Position numbers and translations under genes: made by a program. Under the pieces are notes generated by a model. The model had not been told where the DNA came from, ran no database searches, and saw nothing but the letters and a program-made list of their open reading frames with translations. Below, piece after piece: positions 7,516 through 17,739 of a stretch of DNA of 64,000 nucleotides (its first letter is position 1; each line of letters opens with the position of its first letter). The DNA comes from UKL13-2 sp031430555 (GTDB lineage: Bacteria > Pseudomonadota > Gammaproteobacteria > Burkholderiales > Usitatibacteraceae): positions 8,043-72,042 of the forward strand of contig JANPBQ010000111.1 in the NCBI GenBank assembly GCA_031430555.1, given 5' to 3'.

Positions 7516-10443
7516 ATGAACAACAAGCACCGCACAACGGTATTTGCAAACAAACCCCGTGTCATTGCAACCAGCATTGCCATGGCGCTGATGTCCGCTC
7601 ACACCGCCCATGCGCAGACAGCGCCAGCTCAAAAAGTCGAGCGGATCGAAGTGACCGGGTCGTCCATCAAACAGATTGCCCAGGAAGGCGCGCTGCCGAT
7701 CACTACGCTGACCAAAGCGGATATCGAAAAGTCCGGCGCTACTTCCGTGACTGATCTGATTCAGATGTTGCCATCGATGCAGAACTTTGTGCCCGCCGCA
7801 AGTTCCGTAAATGGCGGTGGTGCCGGTGTGACCACGGCCGCATTGCATTCGCTGCCCTCCAAGTACACGCTGGTACTGCTCGATGGGCAACGTGTGGCAC
7901 CACTCGCCCTCGGTGCAGTGCAGGGTGGCGGGTTCGGCGTCAATCTTTCAAGCATTCCTATCGGTGCAGTGGAGCGCGTAGAAATTCTGACCGACGGCGC
8001 TTCGGCGTTGTATGGTTCTGACGCGATTGCCGGCGTAGTCAACTTCATCCTGAAAAAAAGCCGGACTGACGGTGAAATTTCGGCGACGTATAACAAGCCA
8101 CAGCATCCAGGTGCAGAGAGCTACAACGTCGCGATAAGCAAAGGTTTTGGCGAATTGTCCAAGGACGGTTTCAACGCGTTGTTCGCCTTTAGTTACGATA
8201 AGCAGGATCAACTGAGGGCGAGCCAACGGAAATTCGCGGGCGTCGGTGCCTTTTTCCCGTTTTCACACAATGGCACGAACTACATCTTTAATCAGTCCAC
8301 GGCTAATACTGAACCCGCCAACATTACCTTCAATGCGCGGCCAAACGCGGGTGGTGCGCCGAATGCCTATTCAATCAACCCCTATTACCGTCGAAACGGT
8401 AACTGCGGCACGCCGTTTGCCAACGTCATTGCCGACCCGATTGCCCTTGGCGCAATTGGCGAATCGTGCCGATTCAACTACGCGGCGACCGTTGAGGCCA
8501 TCCCGGCGTCGGAGCGCTCCAGCGGATTGCTGAAAGGTACGTTCAAAGTTAACGAAGACACCACGGGGTGGGCCACCCTGGCTCTGTCGAGTTTCACTAT
8601 CACGCCACAATATGCGCCGGCAGCACAGCCGTTTCCACTCGATGCCGCCACCCGCTTCCCATCGCTGTATAACCGATACATCGTGCCGTACCTGACCGCC
8701 AATAATCTGACTTTTACCGGCGCTGCCAGACTGAATTACCGTGCCGTGGCAAGCGGTGGTCGTACCGATGATTACAAGACCGACGCCACGATGCTCTCGG
8801 CCGGGTTTGATGGTACCGCGATGGGTTGGGAATATAAGGCCAGCGCCACACTTTCGCGAGCCAAATTTACCGATACCGCCGCCGGTGGTTACCTCGATTT
8901 CGACAAGTTGAATGCGGCTATCGCTGCCGGCACCTATGATCCAGTGTTGGGAACCGGCGTGGCAGCACTCTCGTCGGCCGTACTGAGTTCTCTGCTTACG
9001 CAATCCAAATCGGACTTGAATTCCCTGCATTTCGGGGCGCAACACGATGTGTTCCAGATGGCGGGTGGTACGTCGGTGGTCGCCCTCGGCGTCGATTACT
9101 CGACCTTCCGTTACAAGGTCGACCCGAGCGATTTGTTCCTGTCGTCGAGCGGCTTCTCCACTCAGCCGGCGTCGGCCAACTTCCCGGTTGGCGGCAATTC
9201 GGGCGTCGTGCCGTTCGATGCGAAGCGCACCAACTGGGGCGTCTACGGCGAATGGTTGATTCCCGTTACCAAGCAGTTGGATGTAACCGCATCGGCGCGC
9301 TACGACAACTATTCCAAGACCCACAGCAAATGGCAGTTCAGAACGGATCCGGATCCCGTTACCGGCCTGATAAACAAGGCGCCCGATGCGGATGTGGGCA
9401 ACACGTTCAGTTCTGCCACCGGCAAGGTGAGCATGCGTTTTGTTCCAGTGGAAAGCGTATTGCTGCGCGGCTCCTTCGGCACCGGCTTTAAGGCACCGAA
9501 CATCAGCGACATTGCCGGCGCACTCGCGTTCAATGGCAGTACGTCTGGCAGCTACTCTTGTCCATTTCCCGGTTCCAATGGTTGCTCACCAGGCAGCGCG
9601 CAGTACGATTTGGTGGCAGGCCCCAACGGACTTTCCGGTGACGCGGGTCTGAAAGCGGAAAAATCGAAGCAATATACGTTGGGCTTCCGGGTCGATCCGG
9701 CGCCGGGCCTGTCGCTTGGCCTCGATTGGTGGGATGTCAAGATCAAGAATCAGGTCCTCTCGCAAGGCATTGCTGAACAAGTTGGCTTCGCGAACCCGCA
9801 AGCGTACAGGAGTCTGTTCATCAACCCGTATCAGGATCCTGCCGGATTCACGACGATCGCTTTCCAGCAGGTGCCGTTCAACGGCGGCGAAGCGATTTAT
9901 CAAGGTATTGACTGGGACTTCAGCTACAAGAGCAAGGTCCCGCTGGGTGCCATGGCATTGAACTGGACCGGTACCTACATGATGAAGCAGAAATACAACT
10001 TCGGTCCGGGCCTGCCGTTCAATACCGACCTGGGCGTTTTCGGGCCGGATCAGCAGGTGGTCTTTCGCACCATCATGAATTTTTCTGCGACCTTGCAGAC
10101 GGGGGCATTCACCAATACGCTCGCGGCGCATTACAAGTCCGGGTATCAGGACACAACCTTCCCGGCAAACACAAGCATATTTCTCGCCAAACCGGATGGC
10201 ACGTTGGGCGCATCGGTGGCCTTTGCCGGCCTGCGTGTAGGTGCCTACACGACCTTCGACTGGCAGACCAAGTACAACTACAACCAGTTTCTGGCGGTGA
10301 CGTTTGGCATCAAGAATCTGCTTGATCGTGATCCTCCGTTGACCTTGCAGAACGGCGGTGGTGGCAATCAACTGGGCTATGACGGCCGCTATACCGATCC
10401 AATCGGACGCCAGTTCTACCTCACTGGGCAATACAAGTTCTGA
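7516..10443 (+). CDS. TonB-dependent receptor (first of three tandem paralogues)
   Basis: 975 residues from ATG 7516, with AGGAG 13 bases upstream. A signal peptide ends near HTAHAQ (about residue 36). The Ton-box-like stretch RIEVTGSSIK follows, then the plug domain (about 60-190) with ALYGSDAIAGVVNFILK, and a 22-strand barrel ending in an aromatic residue (GQYKF). The length and the VTGS motif place it with the Oar-like/large receptors common in Xanthomonadales and Burkholderiales, which import oligopeptides, carbohydrates or metal chelates; the ligand is unknown. It is the most divergent of the three receptors. It is followed 99 bp later by the second receptor, with a strong stem-loop in between. 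No FecR-type anti-sigma signalling domain is present. Confidence 0.92.
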   Translation: MNNKHRTTVFANKPRVIATSIAMALMSAHTAHAQTAPAQKVERIEVTGSSIKQIAQEGALPITTLTKADIEKSGATSVTDLIQMLPSMQNFVPAASSVNGGGAGVTTAALHSLPSKYTLVLLDGQRVAPLALGAVQGGGFGVNLSSIPIGAVERVEILTDGASALYGSDAIAGVVNFILKKSRTDGEISATYNKPQHPGAESYNVAISKGFGELSKDGFNALFAFSYDKQDQLRASQRKFAGVGAFFPFSHNGTNYIFNQSTANTEPANITFNARPNAGGAPNAYSINPYYRRNGNCGTPFANVIADPIALGAIGESCRFNYAATVEAIPASERSSGLLKGTFKVNEDTTGWATLALSSFTITPQYAPAAQPFPLDAATRFPSLYNRYIVPYLTANNLTFTGAARLNYRAVASGGRTDDYKTDATMLSAGFDGTAMGWEYKASATLSRAKFTDTAAGGYLDFDKLNAAIAAGTYDPVLGTGVAALSSAVLSSLLTQSKSDLNSLHFGAQHDVFQMAGGTSVVALGVDYSTFRYKVDPSDLFLSSSGFSTQPASANFPVGGNSGVVPFDAKRTNWGVYGEWLIPVTKQLDVTASARYDNYSKTHSKWQFRTDPDPVTGLINKAPDADVGNTFSSATGKVSMRFVPVESVLLRGSFGTGFKAPNISDIAGALAFNGSTSGSYSCPFPGSNGCSPGSAQYDLVAGPNGLSGDAGLKAEKSKQYTLGFRVDPAPGLSLGLDWWDVKIKNQVLSQGIAEQVGFANPQAYRSLFINPYQDPAGFTTIAFQQVPFNGGEAIYQGIDWDFSYKSKVPLGAMALNWTGTYMMKQKYNFGPGLPFNTDLGVFGPDQQVVFRTIMNFSATLQTGAFTNTLAAHYKSGYQDTTFPANTSIFLAKPDGTLGASVAFAGLRVGAYTTFDWQTKYNYNQFLAVTFGIKNLLDRDPPLTLQNGGGGNQLGYDGRYTDPIGRQFYLTGQYKF

Positions 10444-10482
10444 TTGCTTGCCAATTGTCAAACATTCGCTGAGCAACACCTT

Positions 10483-10519
10483 CATTCGACTGGCCGGATT
10501 TTGTCCGGTTGGTCGAATG
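10483..10519 (+). promoter_or_regulatory. Intergenic RNA stem-loop between receptor genes
   Basis: CATTCGACTGGCCGGA (10483-10498) can pair fully with TCCGGTTGGTCGAATG (10504-10519) as RNA, 16 pairs including three consecutive G-U pairs, with loop TTTTG. No T-run follows, so it is not a classical terminator. It lies 24 bp before the second receptor's ATG and could set relative expression or protect the upstream mRNA end. Confidence 0.6.
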
Positions 10520-10542
10520 TCTTCATTCAAAGGAAGTGGGAC

Positions 10543-13206
10543 ATGAAACCAGCCAAAACGAAAATGGTCAGGGCGATCGCGTCAATTTATGCAGCAAGCG
10601 CAGCGATTTTTGCCGGCCCTGCAATGGCGCAACAAACGCTTTCGCAGGCACCCGCGCAAAAAGTGGAAAAAATCGAAGTCACCGGATCGAACATTAAACG
10701 TGTCGATGCCGAAGGTCCGGCGCCAGTGCAAATCATTACCCGACAGGATATTGAGCGCAGTGGCCAAACCACAGTCGGCGAAGTATTGCGCAATCTGCCG
10801 ATCAACAGCTCGGCATCGTACGACGACAATTTCACCGGCAGCTTCGCGCGCGGCTCGGCAGGCGTTTCGTTACGCGGGCTCGGCCAGAAATCGACCCTGA
10901 CGCTCATCAACGGTCGCCGCATGGCGAACAATCCGTTTGCACAAAACCTACAGGACACGTTCGTCGATCTGAACAGTATTCCGTTGGCTGCGATCGAGCG
11001 CATAGAAGTATTGAAAGACGGCGCATCCGCCATTTACGGCTCGGACGCGATTGCTGGCGTGGTGAATATCATTTTGCGCAAAGATTTTACGGGCCTCGAG
11101 CTAACTGGCGGCTACGGCACCACGTCGAAAAACGATGGCGACGAAACACGCGCCAGCATCGCCGCCGGCTGGGGAAAGCCCGGTCAGGACAAATTCAATG
11201 TCATCGGCGTCGTCGATTACTTCAAGCGCGACATAATTTGGGCACGCGATCGGGATTTTAGTCGCACCGCCGATCAGCGCCGCTTTCAGGGCGGCACCGA
11301 TATTCGTAGCACAAGTAGCAGCCCGGGCAGCTACGCACGCGTCGCCGGATTCCCCAATCCGTTTGCACCAACGCGAATTCCGTTTCCCACATGCCCCGTA
11401 GACCGACAAGCAACAATCGGTGGAGTACTCCAATGCGTTGAGGATACTAATGTCTATCTGACGCTGATCCCGAAAACGGAGCGGTTGGGAGCGTTCTCGC
11501 GACTGATTTATGACTTCAGCAGCAGGCTTTCAGGCTTCCTTGAACTTGGCTACAACAAGACCGAGACATTTACGCAGGTCGCTCCGTTTGCCACACCTGC
11601 AAACCAAATCGGCCCGGGCATTGCGCGGCAAATCAATGCGCGCTTACCGGTGGGCAATCCCAGCAATCCCTACAGCGTGCCCGTGGATGTGCGCTATCGC
11701 TTTGACGATGTCGGGCCGCGTCAGGTTTTCAATGAGACCGATGCCAAGCGCATTGTCGCCGGCCTAAAGGGCACCGTTGGCACTTGGGATTGGGAGAGCG
11801 GCATCATTTATGCCAACAGCTACTCCACACAAGATGACAAGAACGGCATCTACATACCGGGCTTGTTGGCGGTGATTGCGGATGGTTCATACAACTTCCT
11901 GAATCCCTCGGCCAACACGCAAGCTACCTACAATCGCTTGCGCGTGAACTACCAGCGTCGCGGCGAAACCATTCTCAAGCAATGGGACTTAAAGGGATCG
12001 AGTGAATTAATGCAATTGCCGGCTGGGCCACTCGCGGTGGCCGTCGGCCTCGAAACACGCAAAGAATCGCTGAATGATATTGCTGACGACGTGCTCATTC
12101 GCGGGGACGTACTCGGTCGCGGCAGCAGTCGGGCAAAAGGCAGCCGCACGCTGACATCGGGCTACGCTGAGTTCAATATACCCATCATCAAGAACCTTGA
12201 ATTACAAGCAGCCGGTCGCATCGACCACTACAGCGATTTCGGGTCGTCATCGACGCCGAAAGTGGCTTTCCGCTGGACCCCTGAAAAGGATTTGTTGATT
12301 CGCGGATCCTATGCGAAAGGCTTCCGTGCGCCAAACTTGGTCGAGGCGGGAGATTCAGCGGCGTTTGCGTTCAATACCGTTACCGATACCCGTCGCTGCG
12401 CAATCAATACGGCCTATTGCCCGTTGATTAGTGCTCCCGGCATTATTGCCGCCGGTGTAGGTCTGAAACCGGAAAAATCGACCAGCTACTCGCTGGGCTT
12501 TGTGTGGGATGTCAACAAGGACGTTAGCATCGCGGTCGACGGCTTCGATATCGCACAGAAAAATATTATCAGCACCGAAGGTGTCCAGGCAACACTCAAT
12601 CTAGAGGCAACCAATCCTGCTTACGCCGCGCGTATTCTGCGCGCGGCGCCAAACGCCACCGATACATCGCGCGGCGCGCCCGGCGATGTCCTTGGCGTAT
12701 TGAACCAGTTCGTCAACCTGACCGAGCTACGCACCAAGGGCTACGACCTGGATCTTCGCTGGCGTCTCGCCAAAAATGAATACGGCACGTTTAGCTTGAA
12801 CAGCACCAATACCTATGTCCACAGCTACAAGACACAGAACCTCGCCATCGATCCGCTTGAGGAGTTCGCCGGAACCTACACGATCCCACGCTGGCGCGGA
12901 AACTATAGTCTCAGTTGGGAAACCGGCCCCTGGTTCTTGCAGGCGACGTTCAATCATATCGATAAATTTGGGAAATCGACTTCCGCAGCGGCTGCCGCTG
13001 TGAACACGATTGGCAATTTCGACACCGTCGATCTGCAAGCTTCCTACAGCGGTTTCAAAGGATTCAAGTTCACTTTGGGCGGGCGCAATGTGGGTGACCG
13101 TGAGCCACCAGTTGACCTTGCATCCGGCGCGATCCCGTATGAAATCACCCAGCACAATCCGCGGGGGGCCTTTTACTACGGAACGATCAACTACAAATTC
13201 AAATAG
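10543..13206 (+). CDS. TonB-dependent receptor (second of three tandem paralogues)
   Basis: 887 residues. ATG 10543 is preceded by AGGAAG; the frame is open upstream but the signal peptide (residues about 1-28, ending GPAMAQ) begins here. The Ton-box-like KIEVTGSNIKRVDAEGP is followed by the plug with EVLKDGASAIYGSDAIAGVV and a barrel that ends INYKFK. Long stretches are nearly identical in character to the third receptor (EVTGSNIKRVDAE, GASAIYGSDAIAGVVNIILR), which shows the two arose by duplication. Ligand unknown. Its position in a tandem array with two other receptors and a downstream two-component system suggests coordinated uptake of related compounds. A small hairpin (13216-13232, GCAACAG/CTGTTGC) follows it, with no T-run. 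Confidence 0.92.
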   Translation: MKPAKTKMVRAIASIYAASAAIFAGPAMAQQTLSQAPAQKVEKIEVTGSNIKRVDAEGPAPVQIITRQDIERSGQTTVGEVLRNLPINSSASYDDNFTGSFARGSAGVSLRGLGQKSTLTLINGRRMANNPFAQNLQDTFVDLNSIPLAAIERIEVLKDGASAIYGSDAIAGVVNIILRKDFTGLELTGGYGTTSKNDGDETRASIAAGWGKPGQDKFNVIGVVDYFKRDIIWARDRDFSRTADQRRFQGGTDIRSTSSSPGSYARVAGFPNPFAPTRIPFPTCPVDRQATIGGVLQCVEDTNVYLTLIPKTERLGAFSRLIYDFSSRLSGFLELGYNKTETFTQVAPFATPANQIGPGIARQINARLPVGNPSNPYSVPVDVRYRFDDVGPRQVFNETDAKRIVAGLKGTVGTWDWESGIIYANSYSTQDDKNGIYIPGLLAVIADGSYNFLNPSANTQATYNRLRVNYQRRGETILKQWDLKGSSELMQLPAGPLAVAVGLETRKESLNDIADDVLIRGDVLGRGSSRAKGSRTLTSGYAEFNIPIIKNLELQAAGRIDHYSDFGSSSTPKVAFRWTPEKDLLIRGSYAKGFRAPNLVEAGDSAAFAFNTVTDTRRCAINTAYCPLISAPGIIAAGVGLKPEKSTSYSLGFVWDVNKDVSIAVDGFDIAQKNIISTEGVQATLNLEATNPAYAARILRAAPNATDTSRGAPGDVLGVLNQFVNLTELRTKGYDLDLRWRLAKNEYGTFSLNSTNTYVHSYKTQNLAIDPLEEFAGTYTIPRWRGNYSLSWETGPWFLQATFNHIDKFGKSTSAAAAAVNTIGNFDTVDLQASYSGFKGFKFTLGGRNVGDREPPVDLASGAIPYEITQHNPRGAFYYGTINYKFK

Positions 13207-13268
13207 CGCGGCAAAGCAACAGCTTCTGTTGCTCGCGTATTTCGTCATTTCAAACAAAGGGAACCCTC

Positions 13269-16034
13269 ATGAAGACCAGGAAAAAAATACTCGCGCAGTC
13301 ACTTGCGGCCATTTGTGCGGGTGCGGTTGGAAGTTTGATGACATCGGGCGTTGTCGTCGCTCAACAGGCGCCTGCTGCACAGAAAGTCGAAAAGATCGAA
13401 GTGACCGGTTCCAACATCAAACGAGTCGATGCCGAAACTGCGTCACCAATCACTATCATCACGTCAGAAGACATTAAACGCAGCGGCGCAACCTCGGTAC
13501 AAGAACTCCTGAATAAGCTGTCAATTTCATCAGGCAGCGCGCTGAGCGATATAGACGGTGGTAATGGTTTTTCGCCCGGTAGCGCTACGGTTGCATTGCG
13601 CGGCCTTGGCTCCGCTTCGACATTGACTCTGATAAACGGTCGTCGAATCAGTCCAGCGGCGTTCAACGATCCGAATATTGGATCGACAGTTGTGACGAAT
13701 CTCAATTCAATTCCAACCGCCGCGATTGAACGTATCGAAGTTCTGCGGGACGGTGCCTCTGCCATTTACGGCTCTGATGCCATCGCCGGTGTCGTCAATA
13801 TCATTCTTCGCAAAGACTTCCAGGGCGCGTCGGTCTCGGGGACTGTTTCGCAAAGCCCACGAAACGAATTCTTGATCAAGCAGGCAAGCGTGGCGTTCGG
13901 ATTTGGTGACATTGCCAAAGATCGATACAACGTCTTTGGCACCTATGAACGGTTCGAGCGCGATCCAGTGTTGATTCGAAGCGAAGACAACGTGAGCCCG
14001 TTTCTGCAAAACACGACTTTCATCCAACGCCGAACCGTATTGAGTTCTCTTTCCTATCCAGGAAATTATTATCGCGAAGCGGTGCGCGGAAGTGGTATTT
14101 TCGGGACGTTTCAGGCGGCCCGTGCCGGGTGTCCCACCAATCTTGTGATTGGTGGCCTGTGCCGTTACAACCAGTGGGATGACCTCGAACAAAGTGGTAA
14201 ATCGATTCGTGACACGGCTTTTGCCCGTGGCAGCCTGGACATCAACCCGAATCTATCCGCATTTGCCGAGGCAAATATTTCAAAAACGACCAACACCTTT
14301 ACGGGCGCGCCGATTACAAGCAATCCACAGGCCGCGACATTTTGGCGCGATCCAGCTGGTCAACTGTTGCGTTTCCAGTTGGTATTGCCGGTCGGACATC
14401 GCGAGAATCCGTTTGCCTTCCCGATTGGTTTGCGCTATCGATGGGTCGATTTGGGACGTTCGCGAGTCATCAGCAAAACTGAAGACTCTCGATTGCTTGT
14501 TGGGCTGAAAGGAACTGCCGGTCCATGGGACTGGGAATCGTCCTTTCTGTACAACAAGAGCACATCCGACACTGTCGCCGGGCGCCGGCTTCTTTTTCCC
14601 GCCATCCAGAATGCCATTAACGATGGGTCATATCGATTTGATGGACAGAACACACAAGATGTTGTTAACAAGGTAAGTACGTTCACGGCCAATAAAGGCG
14701 AAGGCAGTGCAAAAATCTGGGACATCAAGGGAACGACTGAATTTGGTTCCTTGGCGGGTGGGCCGATAGGGGTCGCGGCGGGCGCTGAATTCCGCAAGGA
14801 CAGCATCGTAATTGAGCCAGATAAGAACATTGCTGCCGGCAATATCGTTGGCCTAGGTGCATCGTTTTCAGACGGCTCGCGAAACGTCTCGTCGGCATAC
14901 TTTGAAGCAGCCTTGCCTGTAACTCGCACCCTCGAAGCAACGCTTGCAGCCCGCTACGACCGCTATTCTGATTTCGGCAGCAGCACCAATCCGAAAGTCG
15001 GTCTCAAGTGGAAGGCGCTGCCAAATTTGGTGTTTCGCTCAAGCTACTCCACCGCGTTCCGGGCACCGACACTGTCGCAAACGAATCGATCTGCCATTCG
15101 CAGTTTCCAAGCGGTAAATGATCCCATCCGCTGTCCCGTGACCAATACCGATGAAGATTGTGGCCGTATTGGGTCTGTCTCGGCGCGAATAGTTTTCAAC
15201 CCCAACATCCAACCGGAAACCTCTCGCAGCCGCAGTGCGGGCATGGTTTGGGACGTCAATAAGGATACGAGCTTTACGATGGATTATTTCGATATTCGTC
15301 GCGACGCCGAGATTGATCGCTTTTCATCCGGGTTTCAGGTCAATGCTCTTTTCAACGGCGACCAGCGGTTCGCACCCTTTGTATTCCGCGACTCAAATCC
15401 GCTTTCATGGATACCTGGCGTGCCGAATTCCGGTCCAGTCATTGGTGTCGATCGCGCATGGTTGAATCTTGGCACGTCGCAGGTCACGGGTATAGATATC
15501 GAAATGTCCCATCGCCAAAACATTGGAGAAATGGGCAAAGTGACAAGCACGGCCTCCATGACTTACAACATCAGTTCAAAAGCATCGCGTGAAAAGGGTG
15601 ACCCGCTAATTAACTATGTCGGCGGCGTCAACACCGAGACAACTGGCAATGGTCTTCCACGCTTTCGCGGAAACATCGGCTTCACTTGGGAAAAAGGCGA
15701 TTGGTCTGCGGGTGCTCTCCTAAACTACATTGGTGGCTGGAACAACTACAGCAGCAAGTTCGATTGCGCAGGCAATCTGGGGGCTGCCGTCAGTGCTGCG
15801 ATCCCTGAAGTTTGCCGCACACGCTCATGGCGCACACTCGATGTCAATGCGGCCTATACCGGAATCAAGAATCTCACCTTGCGTCTGGTGATCCGGAATC
15901 TGACGGATGAGATGCCGCCCTTTGACTACAATGACGCGCTCAACGCGGCCAACGTAACCTTGGGCTACAACCCGCAATATCACAACCCGCTGGGGATTTA
16001 TCCTTCATTGAGTGCAACCTACACATTCAAGTGA
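13269..16034 (+). CDS. TonB-dependent receptor (third of three tandem paralogues)
   Basis: 921 residues from ATG 13269 (AAAGGGAA just upstream). A signal peptide ends near VVVAQQ (about residue 33). Next come KIEVTGSNIKRVDAETASPI, the plug with IERIEVLRDGASAIYGSDAI, and a C-terminal barrel ending ATYTFK. It resembles the second receptor throughout the plug and diverges in extracellular loops, as expected for receptors adapted to different ligands. It is the last gene before a clear terminator at 16213, so the three receptors probably form one transcript. No substrate-specific enzyme or inner-membrane permease lies in the array, so the ligand remains open. Confidence 0.92.
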   Translation: MKTRKKILAQSLAAICAGAVGSLMTSGVVVAQQAPAAQKVEKIEVTGSNIKRVDAETASPITIITSEDIKRSGATSVQELLNKLSISSGSALSDIDGGNGFSPGSATVALRGLGSASTLTLINGRRISPAAFNDPNIGSTVVTNLNSIPTAAIERIEVLRDGASAIYGSDAIAGVVNIILRKDFQGASVSGTVSQSPRNEFLIKQASVAFGFGDIAKDRYNVFGTYERFERDPVLIRSEDNVSPFLQNTTFIQRRTVLSSLSYPGNYYREAVRGSGIFGTFQAARAGCPTNLVIGGLCRYNQWDDLEQSGKSIRDTAFARGSLDINPNLSAFAEANISKTTNTFTGAPITSNPQAATFWRDPAGQLLRFQLVLPVGHRENPFAFPIGLRYRWVDLGRSRVISKTEDSRLLVGLKGTAGPWDWESSFLYNKSTSDTVAGRRLLFPAIQNAINDGSYRFDGQNTQDVVNKVSTFTANKGEGSAKIWDIKGTTEFGSLAGGPIGVAAGAEFRKDSIVIEPDKNIAAGNIVGLGASFSDGSRNVSSAYFEAALPVTRTLEATLAARYDRYSDFGSSTNPKVGLKWKALPNLVFRSSYSTAFRAPTLSQTNRSAIRSFQAVNDPIRCPVTNTDEDCGRIGSVSARIVFNPNIQPETSRSRSAGMVWDVNKDTSFTMDYFDIRRDAEIDRFSSGFQVNALFNGDQRFAPFVFRDSNPLSWIPGVPNSGPVIGVDRAWLNLGTSQVTGIDIEMSHRQNIGEMGKVTSTASMTYNISSKASREKGDPLINYVGGVNTETTGNGLPRFRGNIGFTWEKGDWSAGALLNYIGGWNNYSSKFDCAGNLGAAVSAAIPEVCRTRSWRTLDVNAAYTGIKNLTLRLVIRNLTDEMPPFDYNDALNAANVTLGYNPQYHNPLGIYPSLSATYTFK

Positions 16035-16212
16035 AAGGTGCATTCATTCGGCAATCAACGGCTACGTTTTGGACGTTCTTCAGCGGCGATGCGCCATAAA
16101 GCGTATTGGCTGAAGTTTGGTTTCAAACTAACTAAACACCATTCCTAGAGCGCACTATGTGTTTGCGGCGTCGTACAAGTTCGAATAGGTAATCGGCTTT
16201 TGTATGACTGGT

Positions 16213-16248
16213 AACAGGCGAAGCCCGTGCTTCGCCTGTTCATTTTTT
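16213..16248 (+). terminator. Rho-independent terminator after the receptor array
   Basis: AACAGGCGAAG (16213-16223) pairs perfectly with CTTCGCCTGTT (16230-16240) around CCCGTG, and a run of six T follows at 16243-16248. It separates the receptor genes from the two-component genes, which therefore need their own promoter in 16249-16337. Confidence 0.88.
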
Positions 16249-16337
16249 GCATCACGAGAATGTGTGTGTGTGACCAGTCGATGCAAACCGTTGCAGTCTG
16301 TTGCATATTATGAGGCTCTGTGCTGCTACGATAACTC

Positions 16338-17675
16338 ATGGGCAAACTCTTCCTCAAATTGTGGCTGCTGGTGTTACTGGCGTCGCTTGCCTCATTTCAG
16401 ATCCAGCGGTTCGTATTCGACTGGTCCATGGAAAAGACGGTGGCGTCGAATTCGAACGAGCGCTTTCGTCGCACCTATGTGATGATCGAAGAGGTGCTCG
16501 CACCGTTTCCAAAATCCGAGTGGCCGGCGAGGTTTGCCCGACTAAAGGAAAGGGTAGGCTCACCCGAAGTGTACTTGGGTCCTTTGCGAATACTCACGCT
16601 TGCTGAATTGGCCAAAGAAGATGGATTCAATGCCGAGAATATCGCCGTTATACGTTCCGAAAAGCCTTACTCCCGTGATTTGCCAAACGGCTTGGGCTAT
16701 GAAATTTTTCAGACGATTCTTGGTACGGATACCGTCGTGGTTCTGAAGGCGCCATTTGCTAAGCAAAAGACGTGGTTTGTGTTTGGCATTTTGACCTCAA
16801 CCCAGTTTACCTGGCTGGTGGAATCTTCAATGTACGCGCTGGTGCTGTATTTGTGGCTGCGCCTATTTCGACGCGATATGTTGACGCTTGAAAAGGCCGC
16901 CAATCGTGTTGGCGAGGGACGGTTTGATTTTCACGTCGATATGCGGAAGGGTGCGGCGCTCTATCCCTTGGCCGACTCGTTCAACAAGATGAAAGACCGA
17001 ATTTCCGCGCTGCTGGGCTCTCACAAGAATTTGACGAACGCCATCTCGCATGAATTTCGCACACCCATCACGCGCTTGCGCTTTCGCCACGAGCTCGCGA
17101 TGCACGCGACAAACATCGAGGAAAAGGACAAGGAGTTGCGGCTGATGAATACGGCGATCGATCAACTCGATGACCTTTCCACCGAGTTGCTGGAATACGC
17201 GCGGCTCGACCGCGAAGCGCCGAAACTCGATGTCGGGCCGATCGATGTGGAACCCTGGTTGAATGAGATTGCCGACGACGCGCGTGAGCTCGCGAGCGCT
17301 ACTGGGCGAGAAATTCAAATCGATGTCTTTGCGGACGCCGATGAAATCGATGGCGACTATCGCTACCTTTCCCGTGCGGCCACCAACTTGTTGCAAAACG
17401 CGGTTCGCTATGCGAAACAGCGCGTTGAATTGCGGGTGGGTATGGTCGATGGAAAGCGCACGATGCATGTCGACGACGATGGTGCGGGAATACCCATCGC
17501 CGAACGCGACCGCCTGTTCGAGCCGTTCACGCGCTTGGATAGCGCCCGCGACCGCCAATCCGGCGGTGCCGGGATCGGTCTGGCGATCGTCAAGCAGATT
17601 GCTTTTTGGCATGGTGGATCGGCGCAGATTACGGAATCCAAATTGGGTGGTACCCGCGTCTCACTCACATGGTGA
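16338..17675 (+). CDS. Membrane sensor histidine kinase, RstB-like
   Basis: 445 residues. A short cytoplasmic start and transmembrane helix (about 5-22), a periplasmic sensor segment of some 125 residues and a second helix (about 147-175) are followed by a HAMP linker with EKAANRVGEGRFDF. The dimerisation box contains the phosphoacceptor H238 (NAISHEFRTPITRLRF). The ATPase part shows the N-box (NLLQNAVRYAKQ), DDDGAGI and GGAGIGLAIVKQI. The family phosphorylates an OmpR-type regulator in response to an envelope signal. The response regulator gene begins 64 bp downstream on the same strand, so they form a pair. Location right after three TonB receptors suggests, without proving, that it controls them. 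Confidence 0.92.
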   Translation: MGKLFLKLWLLVLLASLASFQIQRFVFDWSMEKTVASNSNERFRRTYVMIEEVLAPFPKSEWPARFARLKERVGSPEVYLGPLRILTLAELAKEDGFNAENIAVIRSEKPYSRDLPNGLGYEIFQTILGTDTVVVLKAPFAKQKTWFVFGILTSTQFTWLVESSMYALVLYLWLRLFRRDMLTLEKAANRVGEGRFDFHVDMRKGAALYPLADSFNKMKDRISALLGSHKNLTNAISHEFRTPITRLRFRHELAMHATNIEEKDKELRLMNTAIDQLDDLSTELLEYARLDREAPKLDVGPIDVEPWLNEIADDARELASATGREIQIDVFADADEIDGDYRYLSRAATNLLQNAVRYAKQRVELRVGMVDGKRTMHVDDDGAGIPIAERDRLFEPFTRLDSARDRQSGGAGIGLAIVKQIAFWHGGSAQITESKLGGTRVSLTW

Positions 17676-17739
17676 GTGAATGCGGTCGGCATGACAATGG
17701 GGCAGGGACTAATTTTTGTGGTGGACGGAGGGCATAAAC

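Noticed and set aside
13216..13232. Small hairpin after the second receptor considered as a terminator
   Set aside because: Stem of only 7 bp without a T-run, and the third receptor follows at once.
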